From contig DF236979.1 in NCBI GenBank assembly GCA_000708835.1, forward strand, positions 248,001-312,000: DNA of 64,000 nt, in the 5' to 3' direction. The DNA is from Klebsormidium nitens. Its lineage: Eukaryota; Streptophyta; Klebsormidiophyceae; Klebsormidiales; Klebsormidiaceae. Every line of letters begins with the position of its first letter. The stretch's first letter is position 1. Below, piece after piece: positions 1 to 11,735 of this stretch. The notes below the pieces were generated by a model, which did not search any database, had not been told where the DNA came from, and saw only the letters and a list, made by a program, of their open reading frames with translations. A program made the position numbers and the translations under genes.

Positions 1-3000
1 GCAAAGAACCATCCCGACGAGAAAGTGCTCGTTCTGGACTTTACCGAGGTGAGTATTCATGGCGAAATTTTCTTTTTGCTCATTTCGAAAGAATCTTCTC
101 GCAGCTTGTACTTTCTGCGTGGTAATATCGAGTACAAACAAAACGTGCGCAGGTTCATCAGTATGATATCGAAGGGAGAGTTTCCAGGTGTCACTTTCGA
201 ATCCTTCGTGCATGAAGGTGGATTACCTTTCTTTTTGAAAGGATCTTGATAGGAGGTGACTCCGTTCCACCGACAACGTAAGAGTAAATACCAAGCAGAT
301 ATTGATTTTGCTTCTCACATTGCTCCGTTTGACGTTGCTTCCGTATGGGTGGCAGCACGCTGCGATCACAGTCTGTTGCTCACTCTGCTTGAGTAGGCTC
401 ACCTAGGCCGCGTGGTAACTTTAGCGGGGAACCGAGAAAAGTGATTCGAAGTTTTACCAAAACGCGAAATCTTACCTAGCCAGCACAATAGATTAAGCAG
501 GATTGCCAGAGACTTCTTTGAACTTTATTTTACCAGCACACTATCTGCCAATGTAGGTGGGAGATGTGTCCGAGTTCTTTCTGGGAGGCGCTCACAACCA
601 GCGTGGCAAGCGCCGCCAGAGAGCCATAGCTCCTGTCGTCAGCGCGACGAGCTACCTCCTGAAGGCGCTAGCGCAAGCCATTCCAAAGTAGGTCTCCCGG
701 TTGTGGCCCATGGTTCTGCTTTTCTGTGCAAGCTAGGACGGAAGCAGAATCCCTCAGTTTGTGAGAGTAGTCTTTGTCTTGATTAAGGCCCTGGTAAACG
801 GATAAGACCATACAAAGTAATCAACTTTAGAATCTGCCAGTCTTGTTAATTGCAACTTCACGATTGCATTCGCTTAGCGCCAGATCCTCTCTTGGTTTAG
901 AACGTCAGCTTTGGAAGTTTGAGCTAGCTAAGGCGTGTTCGAGTTTACCTGGTGAATCACATGGCTCAGTATACCTACTCCTCACCCTTTCGGCCTTAGC
1001 GTAGAGTCCAAACGAAGAAAGACGTGTCCAAGAATTCGCGAGAGTCCAGTTTCGGAAAGGCTGGGTCCAGGCAGGATTAGGGCGGTAAAACATTTATTAT
1101 GTTCTTTGTTCCCTGCTCTCTGTAGGTTGCAACGTGCAGACTTTCATACCGTTCAGCAAAGCTCGTCTTCGAAGGCTGACCGGAGCGAATAGAAAGTAAG
1201 ACAGTCCACAATGTGAAAGCTCTCATTTCCGACCCTTTGCAGGTTCCAGCTCACGGACGACGTGCAGGAGGATGAGAAGGTCCTGGCCGCGCTCCTAGGG
1301 GCGCTGCCGCAGCCCAAGAAGGCGAGCAGCGGTGACCCCCCCCCGGGGCCCTTCTCGCAGGAAATCGCCTTCTCGCAAGAGATTACTGACAGGTACGGTG
1401 GGTAAGTTACTACTTTGCAGGAATTGGTAACTGCATTATTCGCTTTTGACTGTCTTTGCATCTTCCCCCGCTTTCATCGTACAGCCTTCTCCTTGTAGAA
1501 ACATCAGGCAATGCTTCCGCGGGTTTCTCTCACTGACCTTGATGATGGATAGTCAAAGCACCGACTGCTGTATTGATCGTCGACAGGATTGAGCAGCTTC
1601 CTCTGCTAATGGCACACAATTACTTGAAATGGGAAGACGAATGAGCCGCCTTGAGAAGCAGAAGCACACTATTACAGCAACTAGAGACTTAGTAAAGGTG
1701 TCAACTCGCAGCGGGGACTGACTACGCCTTTTCGTTCCGCAGCCAAAAGGACTCTGAGGAAGGTGGCGAGGAAAGCGGCACGTCGACTCATCACGAAGTG
1801 TAGGTTTTCCACGCCTCACTTTCCACTCCCAAGCTCAGCCTGCTGGTCGCGTAATTTGAGCTTTACTGAGACAGCAGATCGCCAATTCTCCTCGAGTGTC
1901 ACTGCTCTCATTAGATGATCATTATCTTTCGAAGACGGAAGCTGAACCATCGAGCCGTATTTTCACCTCTATGTAGTCAGCTGCCAAGCAGTTTGTCTGA
2001 GTTTCAATAATGATTCAGTAAGTCCCCGATCGCTTCGCCGGTCTTCCTGACCAGCTCAAGTGTCGACCTTCCGGAAGATCCTTTCCGGACCTTCCGGAAG
2101 ATTCTTTCCGGACGCATAGAAGGCGCGGGGGGGCTGATCTACCTCCACGTCACGTCTGTGTCATATTAGCAGTCGTTGTTAGTCCAGTCCCCAGACGCCT
2201 CACGCTCACCCTGTATCACAAGATGCGTCGAGATCTGTTAGATGCGCGCTTTCTCGAAACTCTATGAACAAGCAGATCCTCAGCAGCCTCCAAGGATTTC
2301 CCCGTCGACCATCGTTCCGTTCCGTTTCCGCTGCAGAGGCCGCATGGTGAGCATCGAGCGGTACGCGATTCCGCTGTGCAAGGCGAACGCCCGGCTCCCG
2401 GAGAACCTGTTCCTGTGCCCCAGCGGAGGCGATGCGGTGAAGAGCATTCGCTTCTCGGAGACGCAGAGACGGGACATCTGCGAAGTCCTTAACAAGTGAG
2501 CTCTTACCTGCGTAAATCTCCCTCCGGCTTCTGCATAAAGTCACTTCCGCGAGTCTGGGCGAGAACGTTTCCACATCGACAGACCAACGTACCGGCATGA
2601 AGACGAACTGACAATGCTCTCAGGATCCGCCCTTTCTTGCTCACGTACGAATTCACGCGGTTTTGTTTTGGCCGAGCGTAACGCTCGTCCTAAAGCTTAA
2701 GCCGTCGGATATTTGAACACGCCGCCGATACTGCGAGCCGTCTTGGATAACTTCGTGTAGATCTGAATGCCAGGGTCCCTGAGGTCCAGATACAACGACC
2801 CGGCTTTCGTTTCTATACATTTGTTAAGATTTGCCTGAGTGCATTTAGCCTCGCTCTCTAGGGACAGCGTCATTCGACGCCAGAACCCTCTTCCAAAGAC
2901 TGCCCACGCCAATCGCATATTTCTCCGCGAACATCTGATGACCACCCTGTTCCTGGAAGGTGGATAGAGACGCGTGTCCGAAACTGCTTTCTATCGACAA

Positions 3001-6000
3001 TACGTTTACGTTACTCAGGGATTCATGAGCACCTGGCATCGCACGTCGTGCCAATCTTTCCCGCGCTTCCGTACAGCTTCATGTTAAGCCATAAGCTGAT
3101 TGTGATGCTAATGCACTTCATACAGCAGGATTTTCGAGGATCGTTTTTGCCCTTCCAGATCTTACGAGCAACTAGAGGGCAGCTGGAAGCTGTTCATCGA
3201 CACGGACTCGGAAAAACTCCAGCTGCTTACTTTTCACTGTAACCTGGCGCTTCCATGGGAATCCATAATGCGCTTCGAACCATACCCACTCATGATCCAA
3301 CGAAATTCACAAGCCGGAACCAGGAACGTCGTTTTTCCTCCTCAGGTCGTATGAACAACTGGAGGGCAGCTGGAAGCTGTTCATCGACACGGACTCGGAC
3401 AAGTCAAGCTACGCGTACGCGGAGATCGCGCTGGGCGTGGCGGACTACGCGGTCGTGCCGCTCCACGCTGACGTCACCGACTTCTACCGCGTGCGCGCGC
3501 TCATGATGCACATGTGCGACCTCATGAAGGTCAACGCGTGCAAGGCGCGGGTGCAGCAGGTGGGGAAGTCGAACTACCTCTGTTTATTAAATCCTGAGGT
3601 CCTGAAGATTCGCGCTTCAGGCTGATTGCTGTGTCGTTTTTCTCGTGCTAGGTGTCTTGTTCATCGGTCTGAGGTTCGCATGCGCGAATTAACCTCACTT
3701 TCTCCTTTCGCTCCGATCTATAATTGATTGAGAGGCTCAGCTCTGTACTTGGTGAAATTGTCTGAGTTTTAGGAGAGGGGGCTTAGATCTTTACATGTCC
3801 AGTCCCGACAAAACGCTGCGCTCGAGATGCCACAGCTTCGGTATAGGTAAAGGAGGATCCCTTCCAGTCACTCAGGGTAACCAGGTAGGATACTTCAAAA
3901 CAGGGGAACGCCGGAGGATAAAACCCGGAGCTCGTTTCTGCGCGCTTTCGACAGAAGGCTTCACACACGATTCTTTCTCCTTTTGGCGGGCGCTTGAAGG
4001 GGGAAATCCATCGTTCGGTTGCCAGGGAAAAATCAAACCAGAGGACGATCTAAGAGACGACTTTGAGAAAAGCGTTCCTCTCCGGCCGGGCTCCTTGCAG
4101 GTCCTGGGGAACCTGTTGACCGGGCGTTTCAACCGAGAGCCTTTTCTGCCTTTGACGGCACTAACTCTAAAGGAGGACGATTTGACGAACAAAGATTTCG
4201 CTCTGGCCGCTTCAGAGCCTTTAGGAGCGGCTGACTGGGCGCTTCTGTGTTTCTGCAGAGCACATCGAAGCTATTATTACCAACTCTCGAGAAAAGTCTG
4301 ACCGCCCCGGGCACTCGCAGAGTTCTCTGGAACCAGCTGACCGGGCGGTTCCACTTCGACCGAAGTGCAGATTTTGCAGCACTCATAATCCCAACGTTTA
4401 TCGAACTCAACAAGATAGACCTTTACTTTCGACACAGTGCCTTCTTTGACGTACTAATCACGACAAAGAGTGACTCAAAAAGGCAATATTATATTGAAAA
4501 GAAGCAAGACGTAAACCCGTTTTGCCCGGGCACCTTCCAGATCCTGTGGAACCAATTGACCGGGCGGTTCAACCGGGAGCTGGACCCTGAGGAGGGCCTG
4601 GCGAAGGGCCCCTTCATCCCGCTCAAGGCGGAGCAAGACATGATTGCCACTCTAGATGCGCTCTTCTACAAGCTGGGCCGAGACTACCCCGAGCTGTTCG
4701 TGCTGCCGCCTGGAGGAGATATCGACCAAAAGAAGTTTGCAAGTGAGCGCTTCTGGTTGAGGTTTGTCGAACAAGGTCGGAGCCTCGATGTGAGGTAAAT
4801 CTGCATTGAGCAAAAGTCTTGACCCCTGGATGAACGATAGCCGCAAGCGACCCACTTGCAAAGTCGTCCAGGATCAAGAACTGTTGTACGAGCATTTCGG
4901 ATGGAAGGGGCCCTGTGATCAGTGAGTCAGTTTGATGGCATAGGTAGTCTGCCACACGGCCTAAACGAAGCTTGCCGTCTTTGGCTGACACAACTTCTGT
5001 TTTTGTTGCTTTCCAGCCCTGACTTCGGTGTGTGTTCGCAACTTTGGAACGGTCAACGTGGCGTCCAAAGACACGGGCGTCCCGATCCCGGTCATCCAGC
5101 CAGGTGGGCACGTTGCGAAGATCTGCAATTGTCTGCAATTGTCTTATCAATCGTCGCAATTGTTCTAGTCCGAGGATTGACAAGATTGTTCGCAGGTTTC
5201 TGCTTCAGAGAAACGAGGCTGGTAGGAGGGCTTAGTCAAAGAACGTGAACAAAGTTTTCCTTTCCGCGCGTTTCAAGCAACTTCCACGGGAGTGCCAGCT
5301 CAGTATCGTTTCTTGACAGCAGTTTTCTCGGGGACTATATGAGCAGCAGCAAATCACTGGGAGTTTGCTTTCTGAACCTCACAATGGTACAACATATTGG
5401 CACATCGAGCGAGGAGCGATCGGCTGTTCGCACAATCCAGGCAACTCCCGCGGCAGAACCCATCAATTTATCCCTATCTTTCTTCGATTACTCATCTTAC
5501 AGCATCAGAAGTCACTGCAAATCTTTTCAACTGAAACAAAGCCAGGTATATCGTGAGTGAGGAACACCTCATTGCTAGCATTAGATTACGTTCTGATTCC
5601 GTAAGATTACTGTCCGCCTATTCCAGGCATCTTCCACGGCAGTTACCAGCAGTACGTCCTGGGCGTGAACACGGTCCACAACCAGAAGGTCAACATCGAC
5701 GAAGTCGTGGAAGGCCTCAGCATGACGCCACGTGGCGACGAGCGGCAACAGGCCGAGAACGCCGCACACACGCGCACGCGCGCGGAAGAACCGGCCGAAG
5801 AAGAACCGACCGGGGTCCAAACCAGGAGCGCAGCGGCGGAGGGGGGGTCCAAGCGGCAGGCGGAAAGACCCCCCGAAACGGAGAATGACGTGGCGCAGAA
5901 GCGCGGCCGTGAGAACGAACCGACTGAGGAAGAAACAGTTGGTGTTCAAACCAGGAACGGGGGATCCAAGCAGCAACCGGAGGGATCCCCCGGGATGGGG

Positions 6001-6282
6001 AACGGCGTGGCGCGCAAGCGCGGTCGCGAGGAAGAGTCGACCGAGGAAGAGCGGATCGGGGTCCAAACTAGGAGCGCGTCGGCCGAGGCGGGGGCGGAGG
6101 GATCCCCCGGGACAGACGAGGATGCGGTGCATAAGCGCGGACGTGAGGAAGAGTCGACCGGGGAGGAGCAAACCGGGGTCCAAACTAGGAGCGCGGGGTC
6201 CCAGCGGCAGGCGGAGGGATACCCAGAAACGGACGAGGATGCGGCCCGCAAAGGAGCGGACGTGAGGAAGAGACGACGGTAG
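1..6282 (+). CDS. ParA/MinD-like P-loop ATPase with repetitive C-terminal tail (5' partial)
   Basis: Exons 1-48, 557-687, 1243-1392 (or to 1401 with a stronger donor), 2337-2495, 3346-3559, 4541-4742, 5017-5103 and 5627-6282 join in frame to 548 residues; the gene begins before the window, so the deviant Walker A is not seen. Visible ParA hallmarks are VLVLDFTE, the switch-like VGDVSEFFLGG, a Walker B strand LFIDTDSD followed by YAYAEIALGVADYAVVPLHA, and the terminal VCVRNFGTVNVASKDTGVPI. ParA proteins are dimerising ATPases that segregate DNA or position cargo in bacteria; their job in a eukaryotic nucleus-encoded protein is unknown. After the ATPase come four copies of a roughly 40-residue acidic/basic unit (core GVQTRS, ending KRGR, which resembles a nuclear localisation signal). 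Two introns contain duplicated exon heads. A frameshift in the last tail repeat sets the stop at 6280-6282. Confidence 0.8.
2068..2116. repeat. 24-bp palindromic direct repeat, two copies, in a ParA-gene intron
   Basis: The unit beginning gaccttccggaagat occurs twice in succession about 25 bases apart, and each unit is itself partly palindromic (TTCCGGAA core). It lies in the intron between the exons at 1243-1392 and 2337-2495. No function is evident. Confidence 0.7.
3150..3220 (+). repeat. Duplicated exon head and 3' splice site in ParA-gene intron
   Basis: This stretch repeats the start of the true exon at 3346 and lies 187 bp upstream of it. It has a pyrimidine-rich run, CAG at 3156-3158, then exon-like sequence. 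Thirty-eight consecutive bases, starting gagggcagctgg, are identical to the coding copy at about 3361-3398. It is a plausible cryptic acceptor. Using it would add an extra copy of the segment encoding GSWKLFIDTDS. Confidence 0.85.
4085..4360 (+). repeat. Two decayed copies of the 4541 exon head, 220 bp apart
   Basis: CAG at 4098-4100 and CAG at 4318-4320 are each followed by a sequence matching the start of the exon at 4541 (encoding ILWNQLTGRFNRE). The exon-like starts 4101, 4321 and 4541 are spaced exactly 220 and 220 bp, so the array is a three-unit tandem repeat whose last unit runs into the real exon. The copies read VLGNLLTGRFNRE and VLWNQLTGRFHFD in one of their frames, showing protein-level resemblance. 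Confidence 0.85.
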
Positions 6283-6467
6283 AGAAGCACACCGAAGTGG
6301 AAACCGGGGGGCAAACCGGGGAACAAACCGGGGTGCAAACTAGGAGTGCGGCGGCGGAAGCGGGGTCCAAGCGACAGGCGGAGGGATCCCCGGGGGAAGC
6401 GGATGAGGGGCAAAACAAGAAGCAGGCGGTGGCTCTGCGCTCGGAGGGAGTCGTTGCCGTAGTGTGA
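5770..6467 (+). repeat. Coding tandem repeat in the ParA-like tail, running past the stop
   Basis: Units of about 39 to 46 codons share the cores EEESTEEE, GVQTRS, EGSPG and KRGRE. Four units lie in the open frame. A fifth recognisable unit (TGVQTRSAAAEAGSKRQAEG) lies beyond the stop at 6280-6282, in the frame two bases over, and stays open to a stop at 6465-6467. Around 6248-6272 the sequence has 26 bases where the preceding units predict 24, so a 2-base insertion explains the frame change. It could be a real truncation, an allele difference or an assembly error. Confidence 0.8.
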
Positions 6468-8132
6468 GGGTCATGGATGGCCGAACGTGGTGTAATAAGG
6501 TTGCGACGCGTGGTAAGCAGACACGCGTAGAGAGGTAGCTTGGAGTTCTGGAGTGGGCGCCGTCTCATAATAAACAAAGATAAGCCGGCGCCGATGAAAT
6601 GTTCACCCTCAGGCGCCTTCGCCTGGTTTCAGTCGGCGCCCGCTGAAGTGTGTGGATAGTCCTGGAATGAACGTTTGTAGAAAGGGGTGGTCATGTCATT
6701 CAGAAAGACCGATATCTGATCATGCGACCAATGGTTTCGTGTTCATGCGTCCAATAATCACGCAATGCCATGAAAAGGTAAGGCCCCGGTAAGGCTCTAA
6801 ATGACAATAAGCCATTATCCTGTTTGGAAACGTTGTCAGAAGAAGCACACGTTGCTTCGACCAGACGTTCACTTTGAGTTGTTGTAAAGCCTATATTGCA
6901 TGGCTAGAGTTATTGTTGTGTAAAGCTGTTTTGCATATTACGGGGGAACGTGGCCCCATCATGACCTGCGATGGCGAATTGTGCTGGGCTGACCCGCATA
7001 ATAGCTGAAATCAAGATACAAATGTACCATGCAAGTATATACGCCTGATTGATATCAGGCACCGGCCCTTTCTCATGTGTGCGGACGTTGGATTTGCGCG
7101 AAATAAATCCAGAGGGTCGGGCCTGGCATTATATTTGACGCAACCATCCGCAGCTTGGTATACGCGCAGGCCATGCAGCGATCGTACACATGCGTTAGGA
7201 GCAACCGCATATCCGATCCGGACGGTCATCAACGTTGTCTCTAGCTAGTTGAGGACGGTGGCATGTTAATTGAGGTCATCAACTTTACGCCCGTATAGCT
7301 AACTCACAATGAAACCTGTGATATGCATGATGCCAGTAGCATGGTGCTCTCCTGTTTGTTGAATTTGAACAAACATTCGGAATTGACGAAGATGTGGATC
7401 ACACACATCACACCATAGCTATGTATCAGCCGCACAGCAATTTCTTTATAGTGGATACAGAACTTGGTTGATCCGGCATACAGGCGCTGAACGTTACAAG
7501 ATTTAACAAGCCGGTGCGCTGACAATCCTCATGATAATTTCGCGGTCGGATGCGGAAAGAAAGCTGGCAGAGGCGCATGTGCTCACGTGAGCAACTCTAT
7601 GCCTTGAAAGAATGAGTCCTACGAATCTTGGTTTTATGATGAATCCTGCCGAGGCTGCCAGCAACTATCTGTGCAAATGATGGACGGTACTCGTCTGTTT
7701 GCCTAGCTCGATCAGATTGAGTGCCGTTTAGGTTATCGATCTGGCTTCTCAAGATCCTCAAACGTGATAGCATGTTCCCGAGCTGTGATGCGCTGGACGT
7801 ATCCTGTGGTTACAAGCACCAAAAGGAATCAAGTCAGCCTTCAAGCCACACTCCTCATTTGTTTAACTGGAAGTGACACATACGTTGTCATCCAAATGCA
7901 ACGACGGGGACCTACTTGAACAACTAAAATGGATTCGAAAAGCAGACACCAAGCAGGTTGGCTGGAAGGTCGCACGTTAGGACACATGTTGCCGCGCCAC
8001 TTGCCCACTTGGGCTTTCTGTCCACGCAACTATGGAAGTAGTCCTGACTGAACCGAAACCGCTATATGAATCTTACAGTTTGCCAACAGTTGAGGTCTAA
8101 TGCCACTTTTTGCTTGTAAAAAGTTGCAGCAA
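6468..8132. other. Intergenic region
   Basis: About 1.7 kb between the ParA-like gene and the convergent zinc-finger gene. It is AT-richer than the exons, with only short open frames of no recognisable content. AATAAA-like motifs occur near 6567-6575. I see no RNA gene or mobile element. Confidence 0.6.
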
Positions 8133-9513
8133 CTAGATACAGAGCTTGGCTTTTACAGGCAACTGTAAATTCTGTGGAGAAAGACAGTACCGAGACCAGG
8201 AGATGCCACTTGGAAAGAATGGACAGCCTCCTATAACTGAGGCACATAGAAAGTCCCGTGAGTTCAGCATCTCTTCGAACAGATGAAGGACGCGGATCTT
8301 ACCTACACCTTGGCAAGTGATGCAGCTGCTAATGACCTCCTTTCCGTTCTTCCGGTAGAAGCTCACGACCCCCGTACCTTGACACCGCTTACATTCACCA
8401 GTATATGAGAACAACGGCTTTTTGCAAGCCTGCACACACAATGGGGTCATTGGATTCAATCCTGGGACGGTGATGGTTGTAAACCAGCGAATCTAGATCA
8501 TATCAGCCATCCAAACTTTGTACTTGAGACTGAAGCAGAGAGCTCTTCAAGGATTTCTGTACAAGCCAGTCTGATAAACCGCATCGACAAGCAGTTGTCG
8601 CTGAAGGTCTGACTCAGGCGCAACTATTCAAGACAGTTCTACCACCACTGAATATCCGAGCGCAAAGCCGGTAGTAGGAGGTTCCTATCTTGATGCAAGC
8701 AGTTTTACGACGTTCGCCAACCTGACCCAGCACACCGTCAACAGCTGCGTTTACTCAACCGCTCTGCTTCGTACAAAAACCGAGGCAAGAAGATGCAGAA
8801 CACAAGCTTGCAGGGAAAGAATCCCCTTTGTACGTTACATGGATGCTAACAATAAATGAAGATTCGACGAAAGGACTGGAAAGTGCGGACTTTGCGATGA
8901 GACCTTGTTTCGCAACGACGCTCATGTCAGCAGAAGAGTAGGCAGACCAGACCTTTCAATCTAGCAACGAAACGCGCTGCTTGGGTGCATATATACTACC
9001 ACCACAATTACAACTGTCACAAGTTCTCACGCCCCAGTATCTGCAAATACTGTGCTGCTGGAAAAGCGCAGTACATGACTTCGAGGGAGGCCTTACCTGC
9101 ATCTCCACGTCGCAGTTCAATCGCGCCTCCAACTCCTCTGGCGGCAGCGGCTCTATGTCTTTCATGGTCAGCGGAAGCCCGGGCGGCCGATCCTTGTGCA
9201 GATCGCTGTCTTGTCTTCGGGACCACTTCTTCCACCATTTCGCTGCTGTAACCACAGATAACCGCCGGCGCTTCTGGTAGCCAAGCTTACATTGCCGAGA
9301 ACCAAAAAGGGGTCTACTTTCTGCAGCGCGAGCTAGTGTCAGCCGGGGAGCAGGCAACTGTGCGCACTGTAAGAGGTGTTTTGACGGGGTTTTGACGGTC
9401 TGTTTCAAGCATCCTGCACTTGCACCGATTTGTGATGCGGAGGATAGGTTTCTGGATGATGCAAGCGTACGGTGCCTAGTAGTCGGATTCAGAGGCAATT
9501 GAGTGCCTTTCAT
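8133..9513 (-). CDS. Plastid DnaJ-type cysteine-rich (zinc-finger) protein
   Basis: Two exons are well supported: 9513 down to 9097 and 8429 down to 8303, both in phase 0 across the junction. The first encodes a basic, Ser/Ala-rich leader typical of a plastid transit peptide and then a conserved-looking block TMKDIEPLPPEELEARLN. The second encodes two zinc-ribbon motifs of the DnaJ central domain, CKRCQGTG and CITCQGVG. Plant proteins of this type are small chaperone-like or redox factors in photosystem assembly; a J domain is absent here. The 3' end is uncertain. Either the frame reads on to a stop at 8133 (giving GKIRVL after the second motif), or it splices at 8302/8171 to an exon ending at 8062. 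The start may also lie upstream, at the in-frame ATG at 9747. Confidence 0.6.
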
Positions 9514-11735
9514 CCTTGCCGGGCTAGTTTGATGAGATAAACTTTGACATCTTAAGCTGGCGCTCGCAGGTTGAGGGATCCTGGGCCTCCGCATGCATAG
9601 ATCTGGGGGTATCAATCGGCGCAGGTTGACAAATCGGCACGGGGAGCTCTGCAGAGTCGGTTTCTGCATAGCCTGACTTCCTCGGCCGAGAATCTGTGAC
9701 ATTATTGGGCAACTCGAGCACGCCTGGTGTACAGCAAAAAGTGCCATTTCGAAGGCTACTGTACACTTCTAGCGCCAACGTCTCCTTTCCTTGCCTGTAA
9801 AGAATCCAATTGAATTCTGCGTGCAACTCTGACTTAACAAGATAATATTCCTGGAATGCTAGCGATGGATCGCAATTGACCAGCGACGCGAGCGGTGCCC
9901 GTGCGGTGCCACCACCGTCTACAGCTCAGATTGACGAAATGCTGCTAAACAAGGGGCTTTCGCACCCTCTCAAAAATTGATCCAACCCTCATAGTAATAC
10001 TAGGTAATAGGTACTGCAAAACGTCAGAGGTCATGTCCTGCTCTGACATGCTGATTTCGAAAGGGAAGGAAGATGGGCGGCAGCTTTGGTGACTCAGCAG
10101 CGTGCAAGCGTGGGCCTTGCACTGGGCCTGAAACGCTGCCTACGAATTTGTGCACTTTTTTGGCGCGCATATGAATTGCACATATTCCTTGTCGAGAGGG
10201 TGTTAGAAATAACCACCTCAGTAGGACCGAAACCGGCGAAGCCTCATCATTGCCTGCAAACAGTGGGTTTTGAACTATTGACGTTCTCAACCAGAATTTC
10301 GACATGCCTAGGAAAGCGTGGGTCGGGCCCTTATAATCCGCCACTTTGTTGGAACATGTCACGTGCTCGGTCGCGTATCCGCTAGGATGCTGCCCAGCCG
10401 TCGATCACCGGAGGTCGACTTGGCTCGACGGATCAGACGCATCCCAAGGGATCAACTGCCGTCTGTTTTACCGTGCGCTATGGATTTCATGTGGCAAGGC
10501 ATTGCCATAGGCCCTACAGTAGACACGAAACACGCCTATCACACAGTACTAGCGGCGCCTCAGTGTCGTCCCTGCATGGTCCCACCTTATCCAGTTGTAC
10601 TGCCCACCATGTATGATGTACTATGATGTACCAGCAATGTTGCAATGTACATAGGTATTGTTGGTGTGCAGCTAAGCTGTCTTTGTGTCTTTGTACGAAT
10701 ACTCATGTGCCTACTCGTCTACTCGGAATTTTTGAGATCTTGAAGTAGGTACAGAAGTACTATATCTAGGTAGGAACGTACTACAATGCGAGGACCTACC
10801 CATCATCGTTCGAAGTTCGAGTTCAGCCTGTCCTGCATGCTATTTATGCTATTGCTTGAAAGTTCGGGCGGTCGTGTCGTCATATCAGCAATACCTAGCA
10901 TGATGTGCGTGTCGGCTCTAGTCTCCAGAGTCAAAGATATTAGTTTGTCAGACTGCAAATCACGTTTTCGCCCCGTGGCGGACCCCGTGGGCTGGTGGTA
11001 TAAGCAGCTTTTGGATTCCCTAGGCTTCGGACCGCAGACTGCACTCAAAAGCACAGGAATCAATCCAATGATCCTCGCCTCAAAAGCGCAGCCTCTTGCG
11101 ATACTGAGAGCTTTGATTGATCCTTCAACGTCCTGGGAAAAATAATGCAATCGCTTGAAGACGTTGCGCCGCCTTGCCACAACAAGAACAGCTTCTCGAA
11201 CGTTCGTCAAATGGGTATACCAGACCTCGAGAACTTTGCAGAAGTCCAAAGGACATTGATCGGCTGCAAGCAGGGCAAGGTGGGCATAATGCTCTGATCA
11301 AAAGTCAGAAATGCAGATCGGCTGGGGAAGGGGGCCCAGATTTTAATCTGTGACTAGGCTCATGCACAGCCTAGAATCACCTGCAAGTTGGAAGGCCAGA
11401 ATCCATAACACGGACCTTCAATCACGCACCTGATAACGCGTTGGTCTTGGGCCACTCTTCTTCATGACGCCAAAAGGGCTGTAGGGGTGGTTAGGTAACG
11501 ACAAGTATCTCTGAGAACAACCGGGCCTTGGATCAGGGTTGCGCAAACTAGACAATGCCATAGAATCAAGCTTTGCAGGTCAAGCAAGGCGAAAAACCCT
11601 CCTGTAGGCAGCGGCGCCGGCACCTAGGAGGTCTGAAAAGGCCAGGGGATATTCTTGTCGTGTCATCAATTATGTGTGCTGATGATGTTGGTCTGTCCAA
11701 GCGCAATGGTCAGCAGGACGGAGTGATGACTCCGC
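9514..11735. other. Divergent intergenic region between zinc-finger and peroxidase genes
   Basis: About 2.2 kb separates two genes transcribed away from each other, so both promoters probably lie here. Two opposite open frames near 10786-11249 overlap each other and resemble no protein family. Short runs around 10640-10800 are rich in taggta/tacgta motifs. Nothing else stands out. Confidence 0.55.

Noticed and set aside
5581-6577. Minus-strand frames of 130-200 codons opposite the ParA tail repeats
   Set aside because: They are antisense reflections of the GC-rich coding repeat; their periodicity simply mirrors the sense repeats.
8956-9096. Read-through of the zinc-finger gene's first exon after its last conserved residues
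   Set aside because: A good donor (caggtaagg) ends the conserved block and the second exon follows in phase, so the read-through sequence is taken as intron.
10786-11249. Overlapping open frames on both strands, up to 148 codons
   Set aside because: No family motif, no exon partners in phase and ordinary intergenic composition; two opposing frames of similar length fit chance.
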